DNA from: Ketobacter sp963922875
GTDB lineage: Bacteria > Pseudomonadota > Gammaproteobacteria > Pseudomonadales > Ketobacteraceae
Assembly (NCBI GenBank): GCA_963922875.1
Contig: CAWUJH010000004.1
Span: 248,001-312,000 of the forward strand
Direction: 5' to 3'
Length of the DNA stretch: 64,000 bases
In this document: one piece after another, positions 1 to 8,363 of the stretch
Layout: every line of letters begins with the position of its first letter
Position numbering within the stretch: the stretch's first letter is position 1
Program-made: the position numbers and the translations under genes
Notes under the pieces: generated by a model
Told to the model about the DNA's origin: nothing
The model's database searches: none
What the model saw: only the letters and a program-made list of their open reading frames with translations

Positions 1-2
1 TG

Positions 3-574
3 AGCCGCACTCCCATTGATATTCGTGTTAAGTGCATCAGTCTTTATCTGGAGGGCGTTGGGTTTCGAGGCATTTCGCGCTTAACAGGCGTGACGCATAC
101 CACGGTGATGCGTTGGGTGAAGAAGCTGGGCAGCGATATTGAAAAGTTCCGTGAAGAGACCGGCGAGGTTGAGCCGGTTAGCGTGATGGAGCTTGATGAA
201 ATGTGGCATTTTGTTCAAAAAAAAACAAATGCTGGATCTGGTTAGCCTATGATCGCGATGGTCAGCGTGTATGTGCTGTTCAGCTTGGGCAAAGAGACGC
301 GCAAACAGCAAAAGGACTGTGGCAACAGCTTGAAATGTTTGATCTTAAACATGTCTGCACCGATTATTACCCCGCATACCGACAGGTTGTACCACAGCAT
401 ATGCATGTTGAAACAAAATCTGAAACCGCTGCAATCGAAGGATTGAACAGCCGCATCAGACATTACCTTGCACGCTTCCACCGCAAAACATTTTGCTACT
501 CAAAAGCCATACATATGGTACAGGCCACACTCACCGTCTTCTTTACTGACAATTGGATTGATTATCTATATTAA
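3..574 (+). CDS. IS1-family transposase (InsA/InsB'-type, 5' end cut by window)
   Basis: The transposase is read in two frames. Frame one (3-245) carries a helix-turn-helix like that of InsA (GVGFRGISRLTGVTHTTVMR) and the start of the catalytic domain (ELDEMW). The second part, in the -1 frame and ending at 574, carries the rest of the DDE domain, including CTDYYPAY and an IEGLNSRIR stretch where IS1 enzymes have their last acidic residue. Joining the frames at the A9 run near 217-225 gives a continuous protein (WHFVQKKNKCWIWLAYDRDG). The family uses programmed -1 frameshifting to make the active enzyme, so this need not be a pseudogene. The N-terminus lies outside the window. I could not identify the right inverted repeat with confidence. 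Confidence 0.85.
217..226 (+). promoter_or_regulatory. Programmed -1 frameshift site (A9C) in the IS1-type transposase
   Basis: Nine A residues followed by C lie exactly where the two transposase frames overlap. In the upstream frame the codons are caa-aaa-aaa, so tRNAs can slip back one base on an A AAA AAA heptamer and continue with AAC in the downstream frame. IS1 itself uses an A6C slip site at the equivalent place. Confidence 0.75.
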
Positions 575-814
575 TGCACCAATGCCAAGATATTGATATG
601 GTTTTCATTTCGGATGGAGGAAAATCCTTTCGAATGGTTTTAACTGACATGTTCAAATCCGCAGAAGTTGGAACAAACGTGTTATTTTGAGGCTGGCCTA
701 AAATCAATATTTGCTATTGTAATACCACAAGAGAATGACAATCCCCGCTACACGCAAGCATCTGTGTTGTCAGGTCAAGTAAAAAATAAGTTTTTGACAC
801 TGATTTTGACGCGA
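575..814. other. Non-coding gap between two IS elements
   Basis: No convincing gene is seen here. It should hold the right end of the IS1-type element and the outer end of the IS110-type element, but neither boundary can be fixed without a reference copy. An 81-codon open frame from 668 resembles nothing I know and runs into the IS110 end. Confidence 0.5.
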
Positions 815-866
815 GCAGGCCACGTTGAGTGGGAACCCCACATATTCCAAGCGAGACGTGGCCTGC
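815..866. repeat. Stem-loop just behind the IS110 transposase stop codon
   Basis: An 11-base inverted repeat (GCAGGCCACGT at 815-825, ACGTGGCCTGC at 856-866) encloses a second small stem, GTGGG/CCCAC, around 829-841. It ends two bases from the transposase stop codon. It may be a terminator-like or end structure of the IS110 element, or part of a structured element RNA, because IS110 relatives encode a bridge RNA in one non-coding end. No T-tract follows on the transposase strand. Confidence 0.6.
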
Positions 867-868
867 GC

Positions 869-1840
869 TCATTGTGGATTGTCGGGTTGCCATGTTCGGT
901 TTTCCGCAATTAACGTGTTGGCAACAATGACCATTTTTCGCATAACAGCCGTTAGCGCGACTTTGGCATTTTTTCCTTTGCTAACCAGACTGTGATAGGT
1001 TCGTGCAAAACTGTTCGAGCGCCGGATGCATGAAACGGCACACATATACAGGGCATTGCGGATATTTTGGCGGCCACCTCGAATGATACGCAGACCTTTC
1101 TTTGTGCCACTATCTCGGCTCATGGGGGCAACACCAGCCAAAGCCGATATTTGTTTGGCGTTTAAAAGACCAAGTTCCGGTAACTCCGAGATCAGGATTG
1201 CCGCTGTCGTGCGCCCGATACCAGGAATTGACATCAGAATATCGCATTTTTTCTTGGCTGCGGGAGAGGCATTAATCAAAGCCTGAATTTCCTGTTCTAT
1301 CGCCTCCTTATGCCGCGTACTCATTTTGATGCGCGCGTTGATTTGCTTGACGACGACCGGGTGATCGGCAGCTTGCAGACGACGTTTAAGATCAGAGGTT
1401 TCGCTCACAATTTGTCGCCTGGCAGTTTGGAGATCACGCAGCTGTCTGGCATGCTCATCAGGTGGAGGCGTTATATCCGGCTTCATTCGCTCAGCAAAAA
1501 CGGCCAGAGATTTTGCGTCAATCATATCTGTCTTGGCGAGACGGCCAAGACTATCAGCAAATTGACGCGCCCTAAACGGATTGACCACAGCAACGGCGAA
1601 CCCCGCTTCATGCAAAAGGGTATGAGCAAGCCTGTGATAGGTGCCGGTTGCTTCCAAAGCAATCAAGTCTACACCGTGAAGATGTAATTTTTTAATTGCA
1701 TTCCGGATGGATTTTTGATCATTTTGTATACGCAGATATTGGCCAACCGGATGGATGAATATATCCAAATTCGATTTGCCGACGTCAATTCCGACGTAAG
1801 ATTGTGTTTGTTGTTTTATCTTTGCTTGCATACGGGACAT
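869..1840 (-). CDS. IS110-family transposase (DEDD recombinase)
   Basis: The 323-residue protein has the N-terminal RuvC-like DEDD domain: YVGIDVGKSNLD, then LEATGTYH, then KTDMIDAKSLA. It also has the C-terminal Tnp20 domain, with the helix-hairpin-helix-like IPGIGRTTAAILISELPE and the MSRDSGTKKG stretch where the catalytic serine sits. The length is normal for an intact enzyme. I prefer the ATG at 1840 because GGGAG lies at the right distance; an ATG six codons earlier has no such site. IS110 enzymes move circular DNA using a bridge RNA from the element's non-coding end, so the sequence upstream (1841 to perhaps 2050) is a candidate for that RNA. Confidence 0.92.
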   Translation of the reverse strand: MSRMQAKIKQQTQSYVGIDVGKSNLDIFIHPVGQYLRIQNDQKSIRNAIKKLHLHGVDLIALEATGTYHRLAHTLLHEAGFAVAVVNPFRARQFADSLGRLAKTDMIDAKSLAVFAERMKPDITPPPDEHARQLRDLQTARRQIVSETSDLKRRLQAADHPVVVKQINARIKMSTRHKEAIEQEIQALINASPAAKKKCDILMSIPGIGRTTAAILISELPELGLLNAKQISALAGVAPMSRDSGTKKGLRIIRGGRQNIRNALYMCAVSCIRRSNSFARTYHSLVSKGKNAKVALTAVMRKMVIVANTLIAENRTWQPDNPQ

Positions 1841-1948
1841 TGTTGAACTCCCTTTCATCTGTTCAGATCAATTAACAATGCATGACCCGATCCTGCTTGC
1901 GCACGGTTCTTAGATTACCAAAGCTGTGCCCGATCCAAATCATGCGTC

Positions 1949-2329
1949 AGAGAATCTTCTCTAACAGTTTAAGTACTACAAAATACTTTAAACATATGGA
2001 ACATATGCAAGCTGTGCTTTGTACTACACCGACCTGCGTCAGCGTAGTACAAAGCGCTTGCCAAAGGGGCCCGCTGCGCGCCCCTGTTGGATACCCCCGG
2101 CCTGTGGCACATTTTGGCATCGAGCCTGTATGTGCCACCAAAACGTATCGCCGTTTTGATCCCTTGCAGGATATTGGAGAAGTGCCTCTCCATCCTGCAC
2201 CTTAACCATGCATAAACGACTGGCCGTTTAATCACCAATCGGGGGAGCGTTCCTGCTACCCCCGATACCCCCAAGACCAAGGGGCATTTCATAGCCCCTT
2301 GGAACACTCGACCAACCGCCGCCGGTTGG
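1949..2329. repeat. Dense array of about ten consecutive stem-loops (unknown function)
   Basis: Nearly every base of this non-coding stretch lies in an inverted repeat. Arms are: 1949-1954/1957-1962; 1967-1975/1984-1993 (one bulge); GCAAGC plus CTTTGTACTAC at 2007-2027 with GTAGTACAAAG plus GCTTGC at 2044-2061; CCAAAGGGGC 2061-2070/2080-2090; GTGGCACA 2104-2111/2131-2138; CAAAACG 2139-2145/2152-2158; TGCAGGAT 2165-2172/2192-2199 with an inner GGAGA/TCTCC; TAAACG 2213-2218/2225-2230; ATCGGGGG 2238-2245/2259-2266; CCAAGGGGC 2277-2285/2294-2302; CCAACCG 2312-2318/2323-2329. The second large stem and the CCAAGGGGC stem are nearly the same sequence. Overlapping open frames on both strands have no recognisable product. 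It could be a structured RNA, a replication or transfer origin, or a REP-like cluster. The left part may belong to the IS110 end. Confidence 0.7.
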
Positions 2330-2450
2330 ATGCGAAGCTGTGTATAAAAATTAATCACAGTCGAATATTATTCCCATCACCGTATAATTGTGTTCTAAAC
2401 TTGAACGCGCCCGACACCAACAAATAAGCAAAGAATTTTGACACCTCTCT

Positions 2451-2804
2451 TTGTTTTTTGAAAGAAAGCCTACGCTAATAGAGCCAGTGGTACAAAGTGC
2501 GGAAGCTACTACAAGCAGGGTTTTTTCGCAAAAACATCATAGCTGGTATGAATACGCGTATGAGTACATCAATACCTTGAATAAGGTAGCGACACAGAGT
2601 ATGGAGCGAATTTTGGATGGTGTGGACGCTTCCGGAGCTTCGGTAGGATGGGCTAATTCCTTGACAAAAGGAGGAGGCGCAGCCAAGACAGTTGCATTTC
2701 TCATTGAGCAAAATCTGAAGCGTGAAGACAAGCTTGGAGAGCTTGCACAATCATTAAGAAAGCGTTTCCCGCGAAGATCTATCCCTCCGAAAAATAGTTT
2801 ATAA
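2451..2804 (+). CDS. Hypothetical protein, possibly 5'-truncated
   Basis: An open frame of 117 codons begins with TTG and has no clear ribosome-binding site. An in-frame TGA lies 9 to 12 bases upstream. The next ATG is at 2601. The product is soluble and mixed helical, with a basic C-terminus (LRKRFPRRSIPP). I do not recognise a family. It may be the remnant of a longer gene interrupted when the neighbouring mobile sequences arrived, or not a gene. Confidence 0.3.
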   Translation: MFFERKPTLIEPVVQSAEATTSRVFSQKHHSWYEYAYEYINTLNKVATQSMERILDGVDASGASVGWANSLTKGGGAAKTVAFLIEQNLKREDKLGELAQSLRKRFPRRSIPPKNSL

Positions 2805-2957
2805 AAAATGCCTATTTTGATATAGCATCCTTTTTTATAGTGGGTACACACCAAACAAAAAATACTTATTTTTGTTCTTGGCTATAGAGCTTAACCTACA
2901 GTGTCTATAAGTTGATCTTGCGCAGCAAAGTTCTCTGGGAAATGTGACAAATTCGCA

Positions 2958-5537
2958 TTACCTAATTGCACATAGACTTCTTGTACACATAAAAAGGAGG
3001 CGTATCACATCAATGCAATTAATTTTTCCATTTCCATCTATATCCCTCGGATCATCTTCGCCCGTAACCAGCTCTCCACGCTGTCCAAACAGCATATAAA
3101 GATCAACACGGTCAATATCTCCGTCAAAATCAAGGTCGCCGAGCATGGTTTCAGAATTAGCTAAACGAAAATTTATTCGATCACTAATTCTGTCAATACT
3201 ATCTTTCGCCTCAGACAAGGAATCAAATAAATAGCGCGGGTTACAACTAACATTAGTAACTTCTGTGAATGAGGCTTGAACATACTCAATGAATTGTTTT
3301 GATTTAAAGTAATTTTTTAACTTGATTTCGTTTTCTAGCTTAGTCAGATTCTTTTCCAAATCATTCATGACGTCTTGGGGAAGATCGCATCCAATAAGTA
3401 AATTACCTTTTAAGGTGCTAACTATTTTGGCTAATATGACTTCTGAATAGATAATCTCTTCATTGTTGTTCATTATAACAACAGTGTCCGAGTCGAGAGG
3501 ATAGTCAGCGAGTATTGATGTTTGGAAAGAACCAATATCAATTGCCCCAATTGGTTCAGCCAATGCATAGAAGGTTGGATCAAATCTGTATTCATAATTA
3601 ATTGACCCATCATAAGCCAGGATTTGCATTGCGTAAGAGCCGATATCCGATTGGTCAGGGTATCCATTTGCTTCAAACCAATTAAACGTATCTACGCGAT
3701 CATCTTTAGACAGATCGAAGGATAAATAAATGATTCTAGGATCATCAGTGTTCACTGATAATTTGTTGAAGATATTATTCCACGTTTTTGCATCTACCCA
3801 ATATTGGTACTCGTCTTCAGATAACCCAGATTTACTCATAAAGTTGAAAGTTGATTCAATTGGCTTAAACTTGTAGTTTTGACTAGGATAAATATCGAAA
3901 CCTTCGGTATTGAACCCAATTCCATTCTCAGCCAATTCATACTCCTCTCCTGGCCCAGCTGGTGGCTGAAGCCCAAGGCCAAAAGTATGACCAATTTCGT
4001 GTGCAGTTGCGTTCGCCCCAGCTGTAACTGTCACAAGGGTGGATTTCATTCCTGGGTAAGTGACGCCCTCTACATAAGCGAGATTTGAATTCTCTACACT
4101 GGGCCACTCTTCTAATTTCTCTTTGAAATAGTTGCTTTCGACAATTCCAACACTACGCTGAAATATTTTTGATTTTTTGGTCCTGTATTCGTCTATCATT
4201 CGTATGTCAGCGCGAATCTGATCATGAACTGAATTCAAAAGCTTTAGGTCAAATGTTACTTCATTTCTCTTATTCTGATTCTTTTTTCCCTTATAGGAGG
4301 TACCCAGTGAGTCACTATATGGATCTGGCGTAGAAAGTAGGGCAGCATCTGCAACGGGGAAAGTTTTCGATATAAATATATTAGATTTTCTGATTTCATC
4401 TTCAATTATAGCTTCGGGAGAACACGTACCTTGTGCTTCACAAGAAAAGCTTAATAGATGAAAATAAAAAAGTTCGAGCATTCCTGATTCTTTTACAGAG
4501 ACTTTCTGTTTTTTGTTGGATGGTGAATCTTCTGAGTCAACACCCACCTCATAATCACTATTTTTATTCAAGTTACAATAGCTGTTATTCTTGTTGCAAT
4601 AAAAAACACTGTACCCATCAATTTCCTCTACTTCGAAGCCGACCCCATCTTTGGGGAAAATAGTAATCGTATCATTACCTGATCGTTGTGTAATTATGGG
4701 AGCTAAGGAGCCCACAGACCCAAGGGGTGTTTCTTTTACCAGAATGGCTGTAGTGCGTTTATCTACTAACGTAATTGGGCCATCGCCTTCCTGAAATACA
4801 GCCTGGGTTATTTTAACTTCTGGAATCGAGAGCTTGTCGTCAAAAGTATAATAGCCCGTATTATACTGGTAAGCCCCGACAATCATGTCTCCCGTATCGT
4901 CTTGGTAATATTGCTCGTCAAAATAAAACCTGCCATTGATAAGAAAGGCCTTTGCACCTATCGGCAATAAATCCGAACTAACAATTCGCCCTTTTTGATA
5001 AGTCGCACTGCCAATCGTTGTGTCTTCTAGCAGAACCGCAGCCGGAACTTGGTAGTCATCATCGATTTGAAGCCCCCAATATGAATCATACGAAAAACCC
5101 GTGTAACCCTCTTCAGGCGAATCGTACCAGCCTAACGTACTTATATCTGTTGCTATTTGGGGTGAGTCAAAGCGTAGCGGCTTACCGCTTCCATCAAACA
5201 ATAAACCTAAATCGTAAGTAGGATATCGCACTCCATTCCAGAAATCTGGCCGCGCTACGGCACTTCCATAAGTAAAGGAATAAGTCTTATCCGCCCCCTG
5301 GATATCACAATCTAGCCGTTTAAAATCAGGAGATTGAATGCTTATATAGGTATTAGGAGGGAAAGTGGTATCTTCGTCACCGACTTCAATAATGCACGTT
5401 GTTAAAAAAGTTGTGTCAGTAAAAAAATCAAACGAACCATCTCTATTATCAGATGGTTCGTACAAATCCATAGTGTATTGATTGGCGAGCGCTGGCACAG
5501 ACAATAGGGCAATAATCAAACAAATGAAACGGGGCAT
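2958..5537 (-). CDS. Secreted zinc metalloprotease with C-terminal dockerin/EF-hand-type repeats
   Basis: The 859-residue protein starts with a signal peptide (LIALLSVPALA) and a good Shine-Dalgarno site, GGAGG seven or eight bases before the ATG. A zincin motif HEIGHTFG occupies residues 513-520: His513 and His517 would bind zinc and Glu514 would be the base. In metzincins a third ligand follows as HExxHxxGxxH/D; here that place holds Leu, so the third ligand must be elsewhere or the subfamily differs. The last 60 residues hold two calcium-loop repeats (GDLDFDGDIDRVD and DIDGNGKINCIDV) in the pattern of dockerin type I domains. The large N-terminal part is acidic and unassigned. It stands alone between mobile elements. 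Secretion and proteolysis are inferred; the substrate is unknown. Confidence 0.75.
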   Translation of the reverse strand: MPRFICLIIALLSVPALANQYTMDLYEPSDNRDGSFDFFTDTTFLTTCIIEVGDEDTTFPPNTYISIQSPDFKRLDCDIQGADKTYSFTYGSAVARPDFWNGVRYPTYDLGLLFDGSGKPLRFDSPQIATDISTLGWYDSPEEGYTGFSYDSYWGLQIDDDYQVPAAVLLEDTTIGSATYQKGRIVSSDLLPIGAKAFLINGRFYFDEQYYQDDTGDMIVGAYQYNTGYYTFDDKLSIPEVKITQAVFQEGDGPITLVDKRTTAILVKETPLGSVGSLAPIITQRSGNDTITIFPKDGVGFEVEEIDGYSVFYCNKNNSYCNLNKNSDYEVGVDSEDSPSNKKQKVSVKESGMLELFYFHLLSFSCEAQGTCSPEAIIEDEIRKSNIFISKTFPVADAALLSTPDPYSDSLGTSYKGKKNQNKRNEVTFDLKLLNSVHDQIRADIRMIDEYRTKKSKIFQRSVGIVESNYFKEKLEEWPSVENSNLAYVEGVTYPGMKSTLVTVTAGANATAHEIGHTFGLGLQPPAGPGEEYELAENGIGFNTEGFDIYPSQNYKFKPIESTFNFMSKSGLSEDEYQYWVDAKTWNNIFNKLSVNTDDPRIIYLSFDLSKDDRVDTFNWFEANGYPDQSDIGSYAMQILAYDGSINYEYRFDPTFYALAEPIGAIDIGSFQTSILADYPLDSDTVVIMNNNEEIIYSEVILAKIVSTLKGNLLIGCDLPQDVMNDLEKNLTKLENEIKLKNYFKSKQFIEYVQASFTEVTNVSCNPRYLFDSLSEAKDSIDRISDRINFRLANSETMLGDLDFDGDIDRVDLYMLFGQRGELVTGEDDPRDIDGNGKINCIDVIRLLFMCTRSLCAIR

Positions 5538-5662
5538 TTATATGTCCTCCGTGGATTTTATTTTACTACGTTAGTGAATCTATGATTCAACAATATGGAA
5601 ATTATGTGGGAATAGAGCCATTAAAGCAATATTCTTTGTGACGGCATTCATAAGTGATAAAT

Positions 5663-5680
5663 AGGGCGCGTCAGCGCCCT
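5663..5680 (-). terminator. Stem-loop terminator behind the 124-aa hypothetical gene
   Basis: AGGGCGC and GCGCCCT flank a four-base loop 12 bases past the stop codon of the minus-strand gene ending at 5693. On that strand the stem is followed by an AT-rich stretch rather than a clean T-run. Confidence 0.5.
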
Positions 5681-5692
5681 CTTTATTATCGC

Positions 5693-6067
5693 TCACGCTC
5701 TAAAATTCTCCGCCACCTCCGGGTGCTTAATGCGGAAATACAGGTCAAGCAGTTGCAGTCTTTCGATTTTTCGGCTGCGGCTTCGGGGGTGATCGCCGGC
5801 TTCATTCGGTATCAAATAATAGCCCAGCCAGCGCATGTCGAAATCATTGCCGAAGACGTCATCCACCAGTGGCAGTTCGTACTGATGGCCATCCGGCGTT
5901 ACGATTTTACCGTCGAAATCTCTGATCATATCGGCCATTTCATCCAACCAGTCGCGCCGGGTGATTTTTATGTTTCGCACCGCCAGCCATAAACGCCGGT
6001 AGTAATGTTCAGACAACAATATTGAAGGGTGGGTTAACGCAATGGTGGGTTTCGTTCTCATATACAT
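5693..6067 (-). CDS. Hypothetical protein, 124 aa
   Basis: The ORF has a proper AGGAG ribosome-binding site eight bases upstream of the ATG and its own terminator, so it is probably a real gene. The product is soluble, with many Arg, Trp and Tyr residues (YYRRLWLAVRN, DMRWLGYYLIP). I do not recognise a family. It sits alone among mobile elements, and its role cannot be inferred from context. Confidence 0.6.
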   Translation of the reverse strand: MYMRTKPTIALTHPSILLSEHYYRRLWLAVRNIKITRRDWLDEMADMIRDFDGKIVTPDGHQYELPLVDDVFGNDFDMRWLGYYLIPNEAGDHPRSRSRKIERLQLLDLYFRIKHPEVAENFRA

Positions 6068-6204
6068 GTTTCAAACTCCTTTTGAACGCGTGGATATTGA
6101 TCGATGCAATTTACGGAAGACTTTTGTGCAGTGCGGGAAAAACGGGTTATTCCTGTGGAAAACACACCATGGTATAGCCAAGGGTGCGGATTTTGCCGGT
6201 ATAG

Positions 6205-6235
6205 AAAAAGGCGCTTCTCAGAAAAGCGCCTTTTT
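6205..6235. terminator. Perfect bidirectional terminator that marks the intron insertion site
   Basis: A 12-base perfect inverted repeat, AAAAAGGCGCTT (6205-6216) and AAGCGCCTTTTT (6224-6235), surrounds a seven-base loop. If the intron behind it is removed, the stem lies shortly after the stop codon of the minus-strand gene at 8364-8618 and would serve as its terminator. Confidence 0.8.
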
Positions 6236-6971
6236 CGTTTGCCCAGCAAAGCTGGCAAACCCGGCCTTCTGCAAGAAGAAGGCATCACCCCGACCGAGGG
6301 GAAGATAATCCGAATGGCAAGGGCGTTGTTGGCCAACGACAGAGTCTGAAGGAAGCCATAGGAAGTAAGGTGTACACAACGAAAGTGAACCTGATTCGGC
6401 ACTGCATGAGGGTAAGCGTGCGAAATAGCGCAAAGCCCGATACTCGGTTAATCATGCAGTGTGTTTGAGGGTGGAATACCTTGCAGGGAGTCAGAGTAAT
6501 AACTGGGGAAGCCTGGCACTGAAACCAGAATTTTTTTTTGGACATGATATTCAAGAGGAAGCTCAAGAATATCATGAGTGTGAGGTGGCAGATGAACCCG
6601 TAGTAGTGAAGAACATCCGGCCGATGAAAGCCAGTAATGGTGTGGAGGATAAAACCGGGTGGAATACAGATAAGGTTCTGTGTGGTGCTCTTAGGTCAAA
6701 AGCCAAGAGTATTGCGAAGGGGTGAAGTACATTTAAGTGCATGAAAGGCGTGAAAGCGAAGCGGTGAGTTCACAAGCGTTTTGACGAAAACGGGCACCCG
6801 CCAACGGCCAAGCAGGAATGTGGACGCTGAGGGGCCGGGGCCGAACAAGGGAGTAGTGAGGAAGCGGGCAGGCAGATTGTCGAAACGGCTAGCACCCCTG
6901 AACGACCTCTTGAATAGCCCAGCACCACGGAAACGGAAACGAACGGACATGCCGCAAGCCACAGGAGTGAT

Positions 6972-8273
6972 ATGAAGGTTTACTACAGCTTGTACGGTCG
7001 CTTGCTGAGTGCAGACGCGCTGTATAAAGGGTTTAAAAAGGTATGGAGAGCCAAAGGCGCGGCCGGAATTGATGGGCAGAGCCTGAGTGATTATGCTGAA
7101 AACCTAAATGAAAATCTTCATCAGCTACTGAACGAACTGCAAACCCGCCAATATCAAGCGCTGCCGGTAAAACGGGTAGAAATACCCAAAGCCGAGGGTG
7201 GCGTGAGATTGCTGGGCATACCCGCAGTCCGTGACCGAATAGTACAGCAGGCGTTGCTGGACATCCTCCAGCCCATCTTTGATCCGGACTTTCATCCATC
7301 CAGCTATGGGTACAGACCGAAACGAAGTTGCCACGATGCGATCAGCAAAGCGACCGTATTCATTAGAGACTACGATCGGCGTTGGGTCGTGGACATGGAT
7401 CTGTCGAAATGCTTTGACCGACTGGATCATCATGTGATTCTCCAGTCAGTCAGGCGCAGGGTAACAGATGGCAGCATTCTGGGACTGATCAATCAGTTTC
7501 TGAAAAGTGGAGTGATGTTGGGTGATCACTGGGAAGCGAGCGAGATAGGTAGTCCGCAAGGTGGGGTAATCAGCCCTTTGCTAGCCAACATCTATCTGGA
7601 CGCCTTTGATCAGGAAATGAAACGGCGCAAGCACAGAATAGTGCGCTACGCCGACGATATACTGATCTTATGCCGAAGCGAGTCGGCGGCAAAGAACGCG
7701 CTGGCCAAAGCGACCCAGATACTGGAGAAAGACCTGAAGTTGGAAGTCAACAGAACAAAGACTCACATCGCCCACAGCGATGAGGGTGTTAAGTTCCTGG
7801 GAGTGGAAATCTATAGCCGATACACCCGGATACAAGATAAGAAGCTCATGGCCTTTAAGCAGAAAGTCAAAACGCTCACAAGACGCAATGCAGGCGGGAA
7901 TTTGGATGTGGTCATAACCAAACTGAATCCTGTGCTGCGAGGGTTTGTGAACTACTTCAGTATTGCCAATTGCAGTCGAGACCTCAAAGCACTGGCCGGC
8001 TGGATAAGGCGAAGGCTCAGGGCGATTCAGCTCAAGCAGTGGAAGAAGCCGGCGAAGCTACATCGACGACTGAAGCAGCTTGGTTACAAGCCCCCTTTCA
8101 GATACATTAAAATGAAATCGTGGCGGAACGCTAGAAGCCCATTGTCGAGCTTTGCCATGCCAAATCAGTGGTTTGAGGAGAAGGGGCTGTATCAGATCGA
8201 AGCGGTTGAAACGGGATGGCTTGCTCCCTCTGCATCTGTATTGGTGCGGAATAGGAATGTGGAATGTGCATGA
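6972..8273 (+). CDS. ltrA: Group II intron reverse transcriptase/maturase
   Basis: The 433-residue protein contains the reverse transcriptase core. RT motifs appear in order: KGAAGIDG, RLLGIP with VRDRIVQQAL, SSYGYRPKRSCHDAI, the palm motif DMDLSKCFDRLDH, GSPQGGVISPLLANIYLD, and the catalytic RYADD. A maturase/thumb (X) region with RGFVNYFS follows. It ends without an HNH endonuclease domain, so mobility would rely on other DNA ends for priming, as in classes C, D and E. The frame is intact. The stop codon overlaps the start of domain V. It splices the host RNA and reverse-transcribes it during retrohoming. Confidence 0.95.
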   Translation: MKVYYSLYGRLLSADALYKGFKKVWRAKGAAGIDGQSLSDYAENLNENLHQLLNELQTRQYQALPVKRVEIPKAEGGVRLLGIPAVRDRIVQQALLDILQPIFDPDFHPSSYGYRPKRSCHDAISKATVFIRDYDRRWVVDMDLSKCFDRLDHHVILQSVRRRVTDGSILGLINQFLKSGVMLGDHWEASEIGSPQGGVISPLLANIYLDAFDQEMKRRKHRIVRYADDILILCRSESAAKNALAKATQILEKDLKLEVNRTKTHIAHSDEGVKFLGVEIYSRYTRIQDKKLMAFKQKVKTLTRRNAGGNLDVVITKLNPVLRGFVNYFSIANCSRDLKALAGWIRRRLRAIQLKQWKKPAKLHRRLKQLGYKPPFRYIKMKSWRNARSPLSSFAMPNQWFEEKGLYQIEAVETGWLAPSASVLVRNRNVECA

Positions 8274-8336
8274 GCCGTATACGAGGCCCGTATGTACGGT
8301 TCTGTGAGAGGGATGAGGCGGTAAGCCTCACCCTAC
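8272..8336 (+). ncRNA. Group II intron domains V and VI
   Basis: Domain V is the hairpin GAGCCGTA ... TACGGTTC (8272-8302), with the conserved AGC triad on the 5' side and a two-base bulge in the 3' strand. Domain VI follows as GGG-TGAGGC pairing with GCCTCA-CCC, with A residues at the expected branch-point region and CTAC at the likely 3' splice site. These form the ribozyme active site and the branch helix. Confidence 0.85.
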
Positions 8337-8363
8337 TCGTTGTGTCAATCTATATTTTTGCTG

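Larger units (their letters stand above)
6237..8336 (+). mobile_element. Group II intron with reverse transcriptase/maturase
   Basis: About 730 bases of folded non-coding RNA sequence precede the maturase ORF, and a recognisable domain V and domain VI follow it. The 5' end is set near 6237 because the sequence from there is richly paired (for example GTTTG/CAAAC around CCAGC/GCTGG at 6237-6260) and because the perfect terminator stops just before it. The first bases read GTTTG rather than the usual GTGYG, so the boundary is uncertain by a few bases. The 3' end is set at CTAC (8336). TCGTT occurs at both junctions (6235-6239 and 8337-8341), so the exact exon join is ambiguous. Insertion directly behind a terminator stem is a habit of bacterial class C introns. 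Confidence 0.8.

Noticed and set aside
668..913. 81-codon open frame between the two IS elements
   Set aside because: No family resemblance, and it runs through the hairpin and into the 3' end of the IS110 transposase on the other strand.
1949..2329. CRISPR array
   Set aside because: The repeats are different palindromes rather than one repeated unit with spacers, and no cas gene is present anywhere in the window.
1882..2358. Open frames on both strands (107 and 129 codons) across the stem-loop array
   Set aside because: They overlap each other, lack ribosome-binding sites and recognisable domains, and are a by-product of GC-rich inverted repeats.
6459..6962. Several open frames on both strands before the maturase gene
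   Set aside because: They lie within the ribozyme part of the group II intron, where RNA folding, not coding, explains the sequence.
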